Of a stretch of DNA of 35,885 bases, positions 6,456-16,138 are shown one piece after another; positions within the stretch are counted from its first letter, which is position 1; the number at the start of each line of letters is the position of its first letter. The translations under genes were made by a program, and so were the position numbers. Origin of the DNA: Microbacterium azadirachtae (GTDB lineage: Bacteria; Actinomycetota; Actinomycetes; Actinomycetales; Microbacteriaceae); NCBI RefSeq assembly GCF_000956505.1, contig NZ_JYIX01000018.1:1-35885 (forward strand), read 5' to 3'. The notes below the pieces were generated by a model. It was not told where the DNA came from, ran no database searches, and saw only the letters and a list, made by a program, of their open reading frames with translations.

Positions 6456-7859
6456 ATGACCAGCACGGCAACGAACCCCGCCACGTCGAGCACATCCGCC
6501 ACCCGGTCCGCCGGGCTGGACTTCCTGCCGGGGCGCTGGATCTCCGGGTGGGATCCCGAGGACACAGGTCAGTGGCGCGACGGCGGGGCCGCGATCGCCG
6601 GGCGGAACCTGCGGTGGTCGATCTTCGCCGAGTTCCTGGGCTTCGTGGTCTGGCAGCTGTGGTCCATCGTCGTCGTCGCGCTCCCCGGTGCAGGCTTCTC
6701 CTTCACCGTGACGCAGACGTTCTGGCTGATCTCGATCCCGAGCCTCGTCGGGGCGACCCTGCGCTTCCCGTACACGTTCATGGTGCCGCGCTTCGGCGGC
6801 CGGAACTGGACCGTCGTCTCGGCGCTGCTGCTGCTGATCCCCGCCACCGGGCTCGCGATCTGCGTCTCGAATCCGCACACGCCCTTCCCCGTGATGCTCG
6901 CCGTCGCGGCGCTCGCGGGCCTCGGCGGCGGCAACTTCGCCAGCTCCATGGCCAACATCACCTCGTTCTACCCGCAGCGGGAGAAGGGCTGGGCGCTCGG
7001 CCTGAACGCCGCGGGCGGCAATCTCGGCGCGGCGGTGGCCCAGTTCGCGGTGCCGATCGTGATCACGCTGGGAGCCGGGGCGACGCTGGGGCTGCCGTTC
7101 GCCGGCCTGATCTGGATCCCGCTCATCCTCGTGGCCGCGATCGGCGCCTGGTTCCGGATGGACAACCTCACGAGCGCCACGGCGGACGTGAAGGCGTCGC
7201 TCGCGGCGCTGCGCTATCCGGAACTGTGGCTGATGGCCCTGCTGTACATCGGGACCTTCGGATCCTTCATCGGCTTCTCCGGCGTCTTCCCGAAGCTCAT
7301 CGCCGACCAGTTCCCGGCGTTCAGCGCGTTCCCGCTCGGCGGCGCCACGCTCTCGCTCGCGTTCGTCGGCGCCCTGGTCGGCTCCCTCGCCCGCCCCCTC
7401 GGCGGGCGCCTGGCCGATCGGTTCGGCGGAAGCACCATCACGATCGCCGCCTTCGCCATCATGGCACTCGGGGCGATCGGCGTCATCCTCACCCTGCCGC
7501 TCGGCGACTTCCGCTTCTTCCTCGGCTTCTTCCTGCTGCTGTTCGTCGCGAGCGGCGCCGGCAACGGAGCCACGTACCGGATGATCCCCACGCTGTTCGC
7601 GCTGCGCTCTGGCGCCGGTGACGGACACGCGTCATCCGGTGACGTGCCGGCGCAGCGCGCGGCGGCGGCGGCCCTGGGGATCGTCTCCGCGATCGGCGCC
7701 TACGGCGGATTCGTCATCCCGCAGGCGCTCGGTCTCTCCAAATCCGCGACGGGCGGCTACGCGGCAGGGCTCGGCTGGTTCGTCGGCGCCTACGTGCTGC
7801 TGCTGGCGGTCACCGTCGCCGTGCACCTGCGCGGCCGGCGCCGCGGGGTGCGGATCTGA
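6456..7859 (+). CDS. narK: nitrate/nitrite transporter, MFS family NarK
   Basis: A 467-residue MFS membrane protein with twelve predicted helices. It has an N-terminal cytoplasmic segment (GLDFLPGRWISGWDPED) typical of actinobacterial NarK and a nitrate signature GLNAAGGNLGAAVAQ from about residue 182. The text FRFFLGFFLLLFVASGAGNGATYRMIP corresponds to the second nitrate signature region. It brings nitrate in and may export nitrite. The ATG follows GAGGAGG at six bases. The next gene begins one base after the stop, so narK leads the operon narK-nitrate reductase-electron transfer protein. The upstream 11-base repeats suggest GlnR control. Assignment to nitrate is strongly supported by the neighbours. 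Confidence 0.95.
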   Translation: MTSTATNPATSSTSATRSAGLDFLPGRWISGWDPEDTGQWRDGGAAIAGRNLRWSIFAEFLGFVVWQLWSIVVVALPGAGFSFTVTQTFWLISIPSLVGATLRFPYTFMVPRFGGRNWTVVSALLLLIPATGLAICVSNPHTPFPVMLAVAALAGLGGGNFASSMANITSFYPQREKGWALGLNAAGGNLGAAVAQFAVPIVITLGAGATLGLPFAGLIWIPLILVAAIGAWFRMDNLTSATADVKASLAALRYPELWLMALLYIGTFGSFIGFSGVFPKLIADQFPAFSAFPLGGATLSLAFVGALVGSLARPLGGRLADRFGGSTITIAAFAIMALGAIGVILTLPLGDFRFFLGFFLLLFVASGAGNGATYRMIPTLFALRSGAGDGHASSGDVPAQRAAAAALGIVSAIGAYGGFVIPQALGLSKSATGGYAAGLGWFVGAYVLLLAVTVAVHLRGRRRGVRI

Positions 7860-7860
7860 G

Positions 7861-10011
7861 ATGCCGGCCGCGACGCACTGCCCGTACTGCGCCCTGCAGT
7901 GCGCGATGACGCTCGTGCCGAACCCGCAGGGCCCTGCGCCGGTGCGCGTCGAACCCCGGATGTTCCCCACCAACCGGGGCGGACTCTGCACCAAGGGCTG
8001 GACCTCGGCAGAGCTCCTCACGACGCCGGATCGCCTGACCTCGCCGCTGATCCGGGAGCAGGGCGGACTCCGGCCGGCGACGTGGGATGAGGCTCTCGGC
8101 CGGATCGCCGCGCAGCTGCGCGCGATCCGGCGCGAGGACGGCCCAGACGCGGTCGCCGTGTTCGGAGGCGGCGGCCTCACCAACGAGAAGGCCTACCTGC
8201 TCGGAAAGTTCGCCCGTCTCGCCCTCGGCACCTCGCGCATCGACTACAACGGCCGGTTCTGCATGGCATCCGCCGCCGCGGCCGGCAACAGGGCGTTCGG
8301 GATCGACCGCGGGCTGCCGTTCCCCGTCGACGACCTCGACGGCGCCGACGCGATCCTGCTGCTCGGCTCGAACGTCGCGGCGACCATGCCGCCGCTCCTC
8401 TCGCACCTGGCGGGTGCGCGCGCCGAGGGCGGTCTGATCGTGGTCGATCCGCGCCGCTCCCAGACCGCGCAGCTGACCGCCGACGGCGCCGGCCTGCATC
8501 TGCAGCCCGCACCGGGCACCGACCTTGTGGTGCTGCTGGGGCTCACGCACATCGTGCTCGCCGAGGACCTCGCCGACCTCGACTACCTCGCGGCGCGCAC
8601 GGTCGGCGTCGAGGAGGTGCGGCGCAGCGTCGCCGCCTGGTGGCCGGAGCGGGTACAGGCCGCCACCGGGGTGCCGGTCGCGCTGCTGCGCGCGACGGCC
8701 CGGACACTCGCCGCATCCCGGAACGCGTTCATCCTCACCGGGCGCGGTGTCGAGCAGCACGTCGACGGCACCGACACCGTCACGGCGGCGATCAACCTCG
8801 CGCTCGTCCTCGGCCTGCCGGGCACGCCGGGATCCGGATACGGCACCCTGACCGGTCAGGGCAACGGGCAGGGCGGACGCGAGCACGGCCAGAAGTGCGA
8901 CCAGCTGCCCGGATACCGGCGCATCGCCGATCCCGCGCACCGGACCGCGGTCGCCGCGGTCTGGGGCGTCGATCCCGCCATACTGCCCGGTCCCGGCGTG
9001 CCGGCGGTGGAGCTGCTCGGCCTGCTCGGTGCGCGGGGCGGCGTCCGTGCACTGCTCGTGCACGGAGCGAACGTCGTGGTCTCCGGGCCCGACGTCGCAC
9101 GGACGAGGGCGGGGCTGGCGGCGCTCGACCTGCTGGTGGTCTGCGACTTCGTGCTGAGCGAGACGGCCGCGCTCGCCGATGTCGTCCTGCCGGTCACCCA
9201 GTGGGCGGAGGAGGAGGGGACGATGACGAACCTCGAGGGCCGGATCATCCGCCGACGCCGCGCGCTGGATCCGCCGGACGGCGTGCGCAGCGAGCTCGAG
9301 ATCCTCGCCGATCTGGCCGCACGGCTGGACGCGCCCTCGGTCTGGCCGACCGACCCGGCGGAAGTCTTCGCGGAGCTCGCCCGCGCCTCCGCCGGAGGAC
9401 TCGCGGACTACTCGGGGTTGAGCCACGAACTCCTGGACGCCCAGCTGGATGAGGGGATCGCCGCGCACTGGCCGTATCCCATCGGATCCACCGGGACGCC
9501 GCGACTGTTCCTGGAGCGATTCGGCCACGCCGACGGGCGGGCGAGGCTCGTCGCAGTCCGTCCGCGGGAGCTCGACCGCGACGACGCGGGGGCGACTCCG
9601 GCGTCGCGCGCGGTCGGCCAGGGGGAGCCCTCCGCCGATCTGACGCTCATCACCGGACGCCTGCTCGAGCACTACCAGTCCGGCGCGCAGAGCCGGCGAG
9701 TGCCAGAGCTCTCCGCCGCCCAGCCGCGTGCGCGCGCCGAGCTGCATCCCGCGACCGCGGCCCGCCTCCGCATCGCGGAGGGGGATCCGATCGTGCTGCG
9801 CAACGGGCGCGGCGCCGTCCGCGCGGTCGCGCTGCTGGCCGAGCGCATCCGGATGGACACGGTCTTCCTGCCGTTCCACTTCCCGGACGAGGAGTGCGCG
9901 AACCTGCTCACCGCGGCCGTCGTCGATCCGGTGTCGGGGATGCCGGAGTTCAAGCGCACGGCGGTCACCGTCACGCGGGAGCGCTCCTCCGAGAGCGAGA
10001 GTGCGGCATGA
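7861..10011 (+). CDS. nasA: assimilatory nitrate reductase catalytic subunit, molybdopterin oxidoreductase
   Basis: A 716-residue cytoplasmic enzyme reducing nitrate to nitrite with bis-MGD molybdenum and one [4Fe-4S] cluster. Cluster ligands are visible at the N-terminus: Cys7, Cys10, Cys14 and Cys43 (CPYCALQC then GGLCTKG). The probable Mo ligand is Cys134 in [16 protein letters not shown]. The C-terminal dinucleotide-binding domain begins near [20 protein letters not shown] and ends with [14 protein letters not shown]. There is no twin-arginine signal, consistent with an assimilatory enzyme. The ATG at 7861 follows the narK stop by one base, and the longer upstream frame is narK read out of frame. 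The stop overlaps the next start as ATGA. Symbol usage varies between nasA, nasC and narB. Confidence 0.94.
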   Translation: MPAATHCPYCALQCAMTLVPNPQGPAPVRVEPRMFPTNRGGLCTKGWTSAELLTTPDRLTSPLIREQGGLRPATWDEALGRIAAQLRAIRREDGPDAVAVFGGGGLTNEKAYLLGKFARLALGTSRIDYNGRFCMASAAAAGNRAFGIDRGLPFPVDDLDGADAILLLGSNVAATMPPLLSHLAGARAEGGLIVVDPRRSQTAQLTADGAGLHLQPAPGTDLVVLLGLTHIVLAEDLADLDYLAARTVGVEEVRRSVAAWWPERVQAATGVPVALLRATARTLAASRNAFILTGRGVEQHVDGTDTVTAAINLALVLGLPGTPGSGYGTLTGQGNGQGGREHGQKCDQLPGYRRIADPAHRTAVAAVWGVDPAILPGPGVPAVELLGLLGARGGVRALLVHGANVVVSGPDVARTRAGLAALDLLVVCDFVLSETAALADVVLPVTQWAEEEGTMTNLEGRIIRRRRALDPPDGVRSELEILADLAARLDAPSVWPTDPAEVFAELARASAGGLADYSGLSHELLDAQLDEGIAAHWPYPIGSTGTPRLFLERFGHADGRARLVAVRPRELDRDDAGATPASRAVGQGEPSADLTLITGRLLEHYQSGAQSRRVPELSAAQPRARAELHPATAARLRIAEGDPIVLRNGRGAVRAVALLAERIRMDTVFLPFHFPDEECANLLTAAVVDPVSGMPEFKRTAVTVTRERSSESESAA

Positions 10012-11564
10012 CCGGGGTGCTGCGGGTCGTGCTGATCGGCTACGGGCCCGTCGGCGCCCGGTTCGTCGAGGAGCTGCTTCCCGCGGTCGAGGCAGGTCGC
10101 GTCGACCTCGTGGTGCTCGGCGCCGAGGGCGAGGACGCCTACAACCGGGTGCTGCTCGCCGAGTACGCGGTCGGCGCCGCCACGAGGTCTCGTCTCGACG
10201 TCGCCGACACCGCGGCCGCGCAGCGGGCGGGAGTGCGGTTCCGGCTCGCCGAGGCGGCGGTCGCGATCGACCTGGCCCGCAGGCGGGTGCGCACGTCGCG
10301 CGGCGACGAGGTCGGCTACGACCGCCTCGTGCTCGCCACCGGCGCACGCGCGAACGTCCCCACGCTCGACGGGCTCCCCGACACGCGTCATGCACGCGGC
10401 GCCTCGGCGGGCAGCGCTCCGCCGGCGCTGCCCGCCGGCGTGACGGCGCTGCGCGATCTGGGCGACGCCGAGGCGATCGCCCCCGTCGTGGCGGGGGGCG
10501 GAAGGATCCTCGTGCTCGGCGCCGGCGTCCTGGGGATGGAGTTCGCGCTGCTCGCCGCCGAGCACGGCGCCGGAGTCACGGTCGTGCATCACGGCCCGGC
10601 GCCGATGGGGCGCAATCTGGACGAGACCGGCGGGCGGATGCTGTCCCTGGCCGCGCGGGCGGCGGGGCTCGGCATGGCGGCGCACGCCCGCGCCGAGGGC
10701 CTCGACTTCCGCGACACCGCTGCGGGATGGGTCTTCGACGGGATCTCCTGCGCCGACGGCACATATCTCCGCGGCGATCTGCTCGTGCTCTCCTGCGGCG
10801 TCGGCCCTCGCATCGAGCTCGCGCTCGACGCCGGTCTGGCGTGCGCGCGGGGCGTGCTCGTGGACGAGTCGCTGCAGACCTGGACCGACTCCGGCGTGTT
10901 CGCGATCGGGGACTGCGCGCAGATCGCCGACCCGGCCGCCGCGGATCGATCCGGTCGTGTCGCGGGGGCGCCCAGCGGGCTGATCGGCCCCGGATGGCGA
11001 CAGGCCGCGGCCGTCGCTGCGCGGCTGCGTGCCGAGGCATCGGGGATGCGCATCGGGCGGGACGCCGCGGTGCCGGGGCAGGAGCGCCCGACCGTCGTGA
11101 TGCTCAAGGCGACCGGGATCGATGTCGTGTCGGGCGGAGATCACGGCGCGGAGCCGTGGGATCCGGACGCGGAGGTGAGCGTCTGGGTCGATGCCGCCCG
11201 AGGCGCGTACCTGAAGACCGTCGTCCGTCACGGAGTGCTGTCGGGCTTCGTCGCGGTCGGGCTGCCGCACGCCGGAGCCGAGCTCACCCTGCTGTTCGAG
11301 CGCGGTGCGGCGCTGCCGGTCGAACCGTCCGCGCTGCTCCGGCTCGATGCCGTCGACGCCCGTGCCGTGCCGGTCGACGACCCGCTCGGGCCCGATGCGA
11401 CGGTGTGCTGGTGCAACGGGGTGAAGGCCGCGCGGATCACGGAAGCGGCCGCCGGCGGGGCCGGCACGGTCGAGGAGATCGGACGCTGCACCAGGGCCGG
11501 CACCGGCTGCGGTGGCTGCAAGGGCCGCATCGCCGCGCTGCTCGCCGCCGTTCCGGTGCCGTGA
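10008..11564 (+). CDS. nasB: FAD-dependent NAD(P)H electron-transfer protein for nitrate reductase, with BFD-like [2Fe-2S] domain
   Basis: A 518-residue pyridine nucleotide-disulphide oxidoreductase. The FAD motif is at the N-terminus (VLIGYGPVGARFVEELL), a second dinucleotide motif follows near the middle (VLGAGVLGMEFALLAAEHG), and FAIGDCAQIADP is the usual flavin-closing motif. The C-terminus carries a BFD-like [2Fe-2S] domain with Cys467, Cys469, Cys501 and Cys504 (CWCNG to GTGCGGC). It resembles the N-terminal half of NirB but lacks any sulphite/nitrite reductase siroheme domain, so it should pass electrons to the adjacent nitrate reductase, like NasB of Bacillus. The ATG overlaps the nasA stop by four bases. 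The symbol follows that analogy and is less certain than the function. Confidence 0.85.
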   Translation: MTGVLRVVLIGYGPVGARFVEELLPAVEAGRVDLVVLGAEGEDAYNRVLLAEYAVGAATRSRLDVADTAAAQRAGVRFRLAEAAVAIDLARRRVRTSRGDEVGYDRLVLATGARANVPTLDGLPDTRHARGASAGSAPPALPAGVTALRDLGDAEAIAPVVAGGGRILVLGAGVLGMEFALLAAEHGAGVTVVHHGPAPMGRNLDETGGRMLSLAARAAGLGMAAHARAEGLDFRDTAAGWVFDGISCADGTYLRGDLLVLSCGVGPRIELALDAGLACARGVLVDESLQTWTDSGVFAIGDCAQIADPAAADRSGRVAGAPSGLIGPGWRQAAAVAARLRAEASGMRIGRDAAVPGQERPTVVMLKATGIDVVSGGDHGAEPWDPDAEVSVWVDAARGAYLKTVVRHGVLSGFVAVGLPHAGAELTLLFERGAALPVEPSALLRLDAVDARAVPVDDPLGPDATVCWCNGVKAARITEAAAGGAGTVEEIGRCTRAGTGCGGCKGRIAALLAAVPVP

Positions 11565-11574
11565 CCCTCCGACG

Positions 11575-12723
11575 TCAGACGTCGAGGCGGTAGCCGCGCT
11601 TCACGACCGTGGCGACGAGCCCTGGCACGCCCAAGGTCTGGCGGAGACGGCTGAGCGACACCTCCATCGTGTGCTCGTCGCCGTCGAGGGCGCCCGCGAG
11701 CGCGCGGCGCGAGACGACCGCGCCCTTGGCCGCGACGAGGGCGCGGAACAGCGTCACCGAACCCGGGGTCAACCGCACGGCCGTGCCGCCGATCACGGCC
11801 GCGCTGCCGCGCAGCTCGACCGCGCCGTGGCGAGTGCGCACGCGCAGCGTCGCGCGATCCTCCAGATGCTCGCAGACGAGCCGGATGAGCGCGCCCATGC
11901 GATACCGATCCGGCTGCAGGACGGGAATCCGCTCGTCGCGCAGTGGCGCCGACGTCACAGGTCCAACGCTCGCGGCGACCACGTCGTCGCGCAGGGCCTG
12001 CACGACCTCGTCGAGGCGTCCGCGGGCGCGCGCCGCGGCGAGAAGTCCGTCCACGGCCGGGGCGCTGGTGAAGGTGACGGTGTCGAGCTGCCGCGCGGCG
12101 ACCGCATCGATCAGGCGCGTGATCCGCTCATCCGCGTCCTCGTCGGTCGACCAGGTGTACGGCGAGACGGTGAGCACGCTCATCCCGGCGGCCCGCAGGC
12201 GGAGCAGCTGCCGCTCATCGGACTGTCCGTGCTGCTGCACGGCGACCGTCGCCCCTCTCGGGCACTCGGCGATGGTCTTGTCGACCAGGGAGGCCGTGGT
12301 CTCCTCGTCGCTCATTCCGGCGTCGTCGAGCCCGGCGGCACGGACCGCCCCTCGCGCCTTCGGGCCGCGCACGAGGATCCGCGATGCGGAGACCGCGCCC
12401 TGCAGCGCCTCGCCGAGACCGGCGGCGTCGGCGACCTCGAACCAGCGCCGCATCCCGTAGCTGGTCGTGGCGAGAAGCACATCAGGGCGGGCGGCGATCA
12501 TGCGCCGGGTGTCGGCGATGACCGGCGCATCGTCCTCGGCGGGCCGCATCCGCACCGTCGGCGCATGGAGCACGGTCGCGCCGCGGCGCTCGAACGCATC
12601 GATCAGATCCGCCGAGCGCCGATCGCTGGTCACGCCGATGCGGAAGCCGGACAGCTGATCCGGTCGGAAGCCCGCGACGGATGCCCCGTCGGCGCGATCG
12701 GCGGAAGCCTCCGCCGATGTCAT
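11575..12723 (-). CDS. nnaR: NnaR-like regulator: uroporphyrinogen-III synthase domain plus winged-helix DNA-binding domain
   Basis: A 382-residue two-domain protein. Residues about 25-265 match the HemD fold (GFRIGVTSDRRSADLIDAFERRGATVLHAPTVRM, later VTFTSAPAVDGLL). The C-terminal about 95 residues are an OmpR/PhoB-type winged helix (LTPGSVTLFRALVAAKGAVVSRRALAGAL and a final VVKRGYRLDV). This is the architecture of NnaR, a nitrate-assimilation regulator that is itself a GlnR target in Streptomyces. Whether the HemD part still makes uroporphyrinogen III or only senses a tetrapyrrole is unknown. The start overlaps the cobA stop as ATGA, making it the third gene of nirB-cobA-nnaR. It converges with the nitrate reductase operon with only ten bases between stops. 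Confidence 0.87.
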   Translation of the reverse strand: MTSAEASADRADGASVAGFRPDQLSGFRIGVTSDRRSADLIDAFERRGATVLHAPTVRMRPAEDDAPVIADTRRMIAARPDVLLATTSYGMRRWFEVADAAGLGEALQGAVSASRILVRGPKARGAVRAAGLDDAGMSDEETTASLVDKTIAECPRGATVAVQQHGQSDERQLLRLRAAGMSVLTVSPYTWSTDEDADERITRLIDAVAARQLDTVTFTSAPAVDGLLAAARARGRLDEVVQALRDDVVAASVGPVTSAPLRDERIPVLQPDRYRMGALIRLVCEHLEDRATLRVRTRHGAVELRGSAAVIGGTAVRLTPGSVTLFRALVAAKGAVVSRRALAGALDGDEHTMEVSLSRLRQTLGVPGLVATVVKRGYRLDV

Positions 12724-13505
12724 ACGCCGCTCCCGGAGCGCAGGACGGCATCGGCGAGGACCGCTCGGGCCTCCGCCTCGCCGAGGAGGGCGCGTCGCAC
12801 GACCTCGCCGATCACGATGACCGCGGGGGATCGGACCCCCGCACGCTCGGCCGTCTCGCGGAGGCGGGAGAGATCCGCGAAGGTCGTGCGCTGCGCGGCG
12901 GAGCCGCCGCGCTCGATGACGGCGGCGGGGACGTCCGGCGCCATTCCGCAGCGGAGCAGTCCGGCGCTGATCGAGGGGAGGTTCGAGACGCCCATCAGCA
13001 CGACGATCGTGCCGCCGAGGCCGGCGAGGTGCTCGAGCTCCGCGGGCGAGAGGGGCGCGTGTCCCGAGACCACCGTGAACAGGCGGGAGACCCCGCGATG
13101 CGTGACCGGGATCCCGGCCGCGGCGGGGACCGCGATCGCGCTCGTCACGCCGGGGATCACCCGGACCGGCACGCCCGCGTTCCGGCACGCGTCGAGCTCC
13201 TCGCCGCCGCGGCCGAACACGAACGGATCCCCGCCCTTGAGTCGCACGACGTCCGCGCCGCCTCGTGCGTGCGCGACGAGCAACCGCTCGATCTCCTCCT
13301 GCGCGATCGGGTGGTGCCCCGGCCGCTTGCCGACGTCGATGAGCTCGGCGCGGGGCGCGAGTTCGGCGAGGGTCTCGTGCGGCGCGAGCCGGTCGTACAG
13401 CACGACATCGGCGGACGCGAGCGCGCGCGCCGCGGCGATCGTGAGCAGTTCGGGATCGCCCGGCCCGCCGCCGACGAGCGTGACGGTCCCCACCCGCGCG
13501 GTCAC
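12720..13505 (-). CDS. cobA: uroporphyrinogen-III C-methyltransferase
   Basis: A 261-residue SAM-dependent methyltransferase converting uroporphyrinogen III to precorrin-2, the first step to siroheme. Family motifs are all present: VGGGPGDPELLT near the N-terminus, DVGKRPGHHPIAQEEI, RLKGGDPFVFGRGGEE and VIPGVTSAIAVPAAAGIPVTHRG. The start is the GTG at 13505, overlapping the nirB stop, with GAGGAG five bases upstream inside the end of nirB; the longer frame beyond it is nirB out of frame. It lacks the CysG dehydrogenase/ferrochelatase part, so those steps must be encoded elsewhere. Placement directly behind nirB points to siroheme supply for nitrite reductase. Confidence 0.94.
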   Translation of the reverse strand: MTARVGTVTLVGGGPGDPELLTIAAARALASADVVLYDRLAPHETLAELAPRAELIDVGKRPGHHPIAQEEIERLLVAHARGGADVVRLKGGDPFVFGRGGEELDACRNAGVPVRVIPGVTSAIAVPAAAGIPVTHRGVSRLFTVVSGHAPLSPAELEHLAGLGGTIVVLMGVSNLPSISAGLLRCGMAPDVPAAVIERGGSAAQRTTFADLSRLRETAERAGVRSPAVIVIGEVVRRALLGEAEARAVLADAVLRSGSGV

Positions 13506-16066
13506 GGGAGCTCCTCGGTGCGGACCGGGATCGTGGGGCCGGCGACCAGCACCGCACCGGCGGCGCGCTCCTGGGCGGTCGCGGGTCGCAGCTGGCCGCG
13601 CTCCGCGACGCGGGCGATCGAGGGATCCGGCTGGGTCGGCGCGTTCACGAAAGACCGGAACCGGCGGAGGCGCTCTGGATCGCGCAGGGTCGCGGCCCAT
13701 TCGTCCTCGTAGGCGTCGACGTGCGCGGCCACCGCCGACTCCAGCTCCTCGGCGAGCCCCAGCACGTCATGCACGACCACGTCGCGCACATGGTCGAGAC
13801 CGCCGTCCACCTCCTCGATCCAGCGGGCCGTGCGCTGCAGGCGGTCCGCCGTGCGGATGTAGTACATGAGGTAGCGGTCGATGTAGCGCACCAGGGTGTC
13901 GTCGTCCAGATCCGAGGCCAGCAGCTGCGCGTGTGCGGGCTGGAAACCGCCGTTGCCGCCGACGTACAGATTCCAGCCCTTGTCGGTCGCGATCACGCCC
14001 ACGTCCTTGCCACGGGCCTCGGCGCATTCGCGGGCGCATCCCGAGACGCCGAACTTGAGCTTGTGCGGGCTGCGCAGCCCGCGGTAGCGCAGCTCCAACG
14101 CGATCGCCATGCCGACCGAGTCCTGCACGCCGTAGCGGCACCAGGTGGATCCGACGCAGCTCTTCACGTTGCGCAGCGCCTTGCCGTAGGCCTGCCCCGA
14201 CTCGAAGCCCGCCTCGACCAGCTGCTCCCAGATCGCCGGGAGCTGATCCAGCCGTGCCCCGAACAGGTCGATCCGCTGGCCGCCCGTGATCTTGGTGTAG
14301 AGCCCGAAGTCCTGCGCCACCCGGGCGATCACGGCGAGCTTCTCGGGAGTGATCTCGCCGCCGGGGATGCGCGGCACGACCGAGTACGTCCCGTCCTTCT
14401 GCATGTTCGCGAGTGCACGGTCGTTGGTGTCCTGCAGCGGCCCGCGTCCCGCGTCGAGAAGGTACTGGCCGTGCTGGCTGGCGAGGATCGAGCCCACGAC
14501 GGGCTTGCAGATGTCGCAGCCGCGACCGCGTCCGAGCCGCGCGATCGTGTCCTCCCAGCTGGTCAGACCGAGCACGCGGACGGACTCGAACAGCTCCTGT
14601 CTGGACTGGTCGAAGTGCTCGCAGAGCGCGTGCGACACGGTGGCGCCCAAGGCGGTGAGCTCGGCCTCGAGCAGCTTCTTCACCAGCGGGACGCAGGAGC
14701 CGCACTGCGTCCCCGCGCGGGTGCACGCCTTGAGCGCGCCGAGTTCGTGGCAGCCGTCGGCGATCGCCCCGCGCACGCTGCCCGCGGTGATGTTGTTGCA
14801 CGAGCACACGAAAGCGTCGTCGGGCAGCGCGCCCCCGGACGGCGGCTCGGCGCCGGCCGCCGACAGGTACGCGGCGGGTTCGGCGTCCAGCGTCCGCCCC
14901 AGCAGCGGGCGCAGGCCCGCGTACGGGGCGGCGTCGCCCACGAAGACCCCGCCCAGCAGGGTCTTGGCGTCGTCGCTCACGACGAGCTTCTGGTACAGCC
15001 CGCGGGCGGGGTCCGCGTACACGATCTCCAGGGCGCCGGGCTCACGGGCGAGGGCGTCGCCGAAGCTCGCGACGTCCACCCCGGAGAGCTTGAGCTTGGT
15101 GGCGTCGTCGACGGTGGTGAACGTCGCATCGCCGCCGAGCAGCCGGTCGGCGACGGTCTCCGCCATGGCGTTCGCGGGTGCGACCAGCCCGATCGTGCGG
15201 CCGTCGATCGCGGCCACCTCTCCGATCGCCCAGACCGAAGGGTCGGAGCTGCGGCACGCGTCGTCGACGATCACCCCGCCGCGCTCTGCGGTGTCGATGC
15301 CTGCGGACCTGGCCAGTTCGTCGCGCGCACGGATGCCGATCGCGAACACGACGATGTCCGCGGGGACGCTGCGGCCGTCCGTGCACCGGACGGTCGTCGG
15401 GCGTCCGTCGTCGTCGCACAGGATCCGCTGCGGTCGTGTGCCCAGGTGCAGATCGATACCGCGCGCCGCGATGAGTCTGCCCAGGGCCTGGCCTGCGCCC
15501 TCGTCGAGCTGCGCCGACATCAGCCATCCGCCGGAATGGATGATCACGGCCTCGCCGCCGAGAGCGGCGACGCCTCCAGCTGCCTCCAGCCCCAGCAGTC
15601 CTCCGCCCGCGACGGCGACCCGCGGGGGCCGGCCGAGCTCGTCGCGGCGCGCGGCGACCTCGGCGATCAGCGCGTCCACGTCGGCCAGGGTGCGGTAGAC
15701 CAGGGCCGCGTCGGATCCGGGGATGTCCGGGACGGGCGCTGCGGATCCGGTCGCCAGGACGAGGTCGTCGTAGCCGAGCACGGCGCCGTTCGAGGTGGTG
15801 ACCGTGCGGGCGTCGCGGTCGATCGACACGGCCCTCTCGCCGATCCGCAGGGACACCGCGGGGTCGTCCCAGCAGCCCGGGTCGAGGGTGAGATCGGCGT
15901 CGCGGTCGGCGAGGCGCGTGCTCAGCTGCACGCGGTCGTAGGGCTGGTGGGGCTCCTCGGCGAGGACGGTGATGAGCCGGTCTCCGGCGCCGCGGGAGAC
16001 CAGGGCCTCCACGAGGCGATGGGCGGCGGGGCCGCCCCCGGCGATCAGGGTTCGTCGGGTCGTCAT
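13502..16066 (-). CDS. nirB: NADH-dependent nitrite reductase large subunit
   Basis: An 854-residue cytoplasmic enzyme reducing nitrite to ammonium with NADH. Domain order is FAD/NADH oxidoreductase (N-terminal LIAGGGPAAHRLVEALV, FAIGIRARDELARSAGI), BFD-like [2Fe-2S] region (VCSCNNITAG to TRAGTQCGSCVP), then siroheme/[4Fe-4S] domain. The last has Cys637, Cys643, Cys677 and Cys681 (CVGSTWCRYG and GCARECAEA) as cluster and siroheme ligands. Length is normal for NirB. The ATG at 16066 follows GGAGGAGGG at a good distance. It leads nirB-cobA-nnaR, all coupled by four-base overlaps. Its small subunit nirD is not downstream but divergent on the other side of the promoter. Confidence 0.96.
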   Translation of the reverse strand: MTTRRTLIAGGGPAAHRLVEALVSRGAGDRLITVLAEEPHQPYDRVQLSTRLADRDADLTLDPGCWDDPAVSLRIGERAVSIDRDARTVTTSNGAVLGYDDLVLATGSAAPVPDIPGSDAALVYRTLADVDALIAEVAARRDELGRPPRVAVAGGGLLGLEAAGGVAALGGEAVIIHSGGWLMSAQLDEGAGQALGRLIAARGIDLHLGTRPQRILCDDDGRPTTVRCTDGRSVPADIVVFAIGIRARDELARSAGIDTAERGGVIVDDACRSSDPSVWAIGEVAAIDGRTIGLVAPANAMAETVADRLLGGDATFTTVDDATKLKLSGVDVASFGDALAREPGALEIVYADPARGLYQKLVVSDDAKTLLGGVFVGDAAPYAGLRPLLGRTLDAEPAAYLSAAGAEPPSGGALPDDAFVCSCNNITAGSVRGAIADGCHELGALKACTRAGTQCGSCVPLVKKLLEAELTALGATVSHALCEHFDQSRQELFESVRVLGLTSWEDTIARLGRGRGCDICKPVVGSILASQHGQYLLDAGRGPLQDTNDRALANMQKDGTYSVVPRIPGGEITPEKLAVIARVAQDFGLYTKITGGQRIDLFGARLDQLPAIWEQLVEAGFESGQAYGKALRNVKSCVGSTWCRYGVQDSVGMAIALELRYRGLRSPHKLKFGVSGCARECAEARGKDVGVIATDKGWNLYVGGNGGFQPAHAQLLASDLDDDTLVRYIDRYLMYYIRTADRLQRTARWIEEVDGGLDHVRDVVVHDVLGLAEELESAVAAHVDAYEDEWAATLRDPERLRRFRSFVNAPTQPDPSIARVAERGQLRPATAQERAAGAVLVAGPTIPVRTEELP

Positions 16067-16100
16067 GCGTGCCCTCCTCCGTGTCGGTGGATCCGAGCGT

Positions 16101-16138
16101 AGGTCGACGCCGTTTCCCGACCGTTTCGCCGATGTAAC
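16101..16138 (-). promoter_or_regulatory. GlnR box upstream of nirB
   Basis: Read on the minus strand this is GTTAC, GAAAC, GAAAC, GACCT, each separated by exactly six bases. It matches the GlnR consensus of actinobacteria (GTnAC-n6-GAAAC, repeated) in the first two units and one of the next two. It lies 35-72 bases before the nirB start, where an activator would sit, and would respond to nitrogen limitation. Between nirB and nirD it might serve both directions. Confidence 0.8.

Noticed and set aside
4789..6459. Open frame of about 550 residues on the plus strand opposite the SnoaL-like and moaF genes
   Set aside because: It covers two recognised genes and their spacers, has no family pattern, and has no ribosome site at its start.
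13721..16102. Very long plus-strand frame opposite nirB
   Set aside because: Composition is that of an antisense shadow. nirB has all cofactor motifs on the minus strand.
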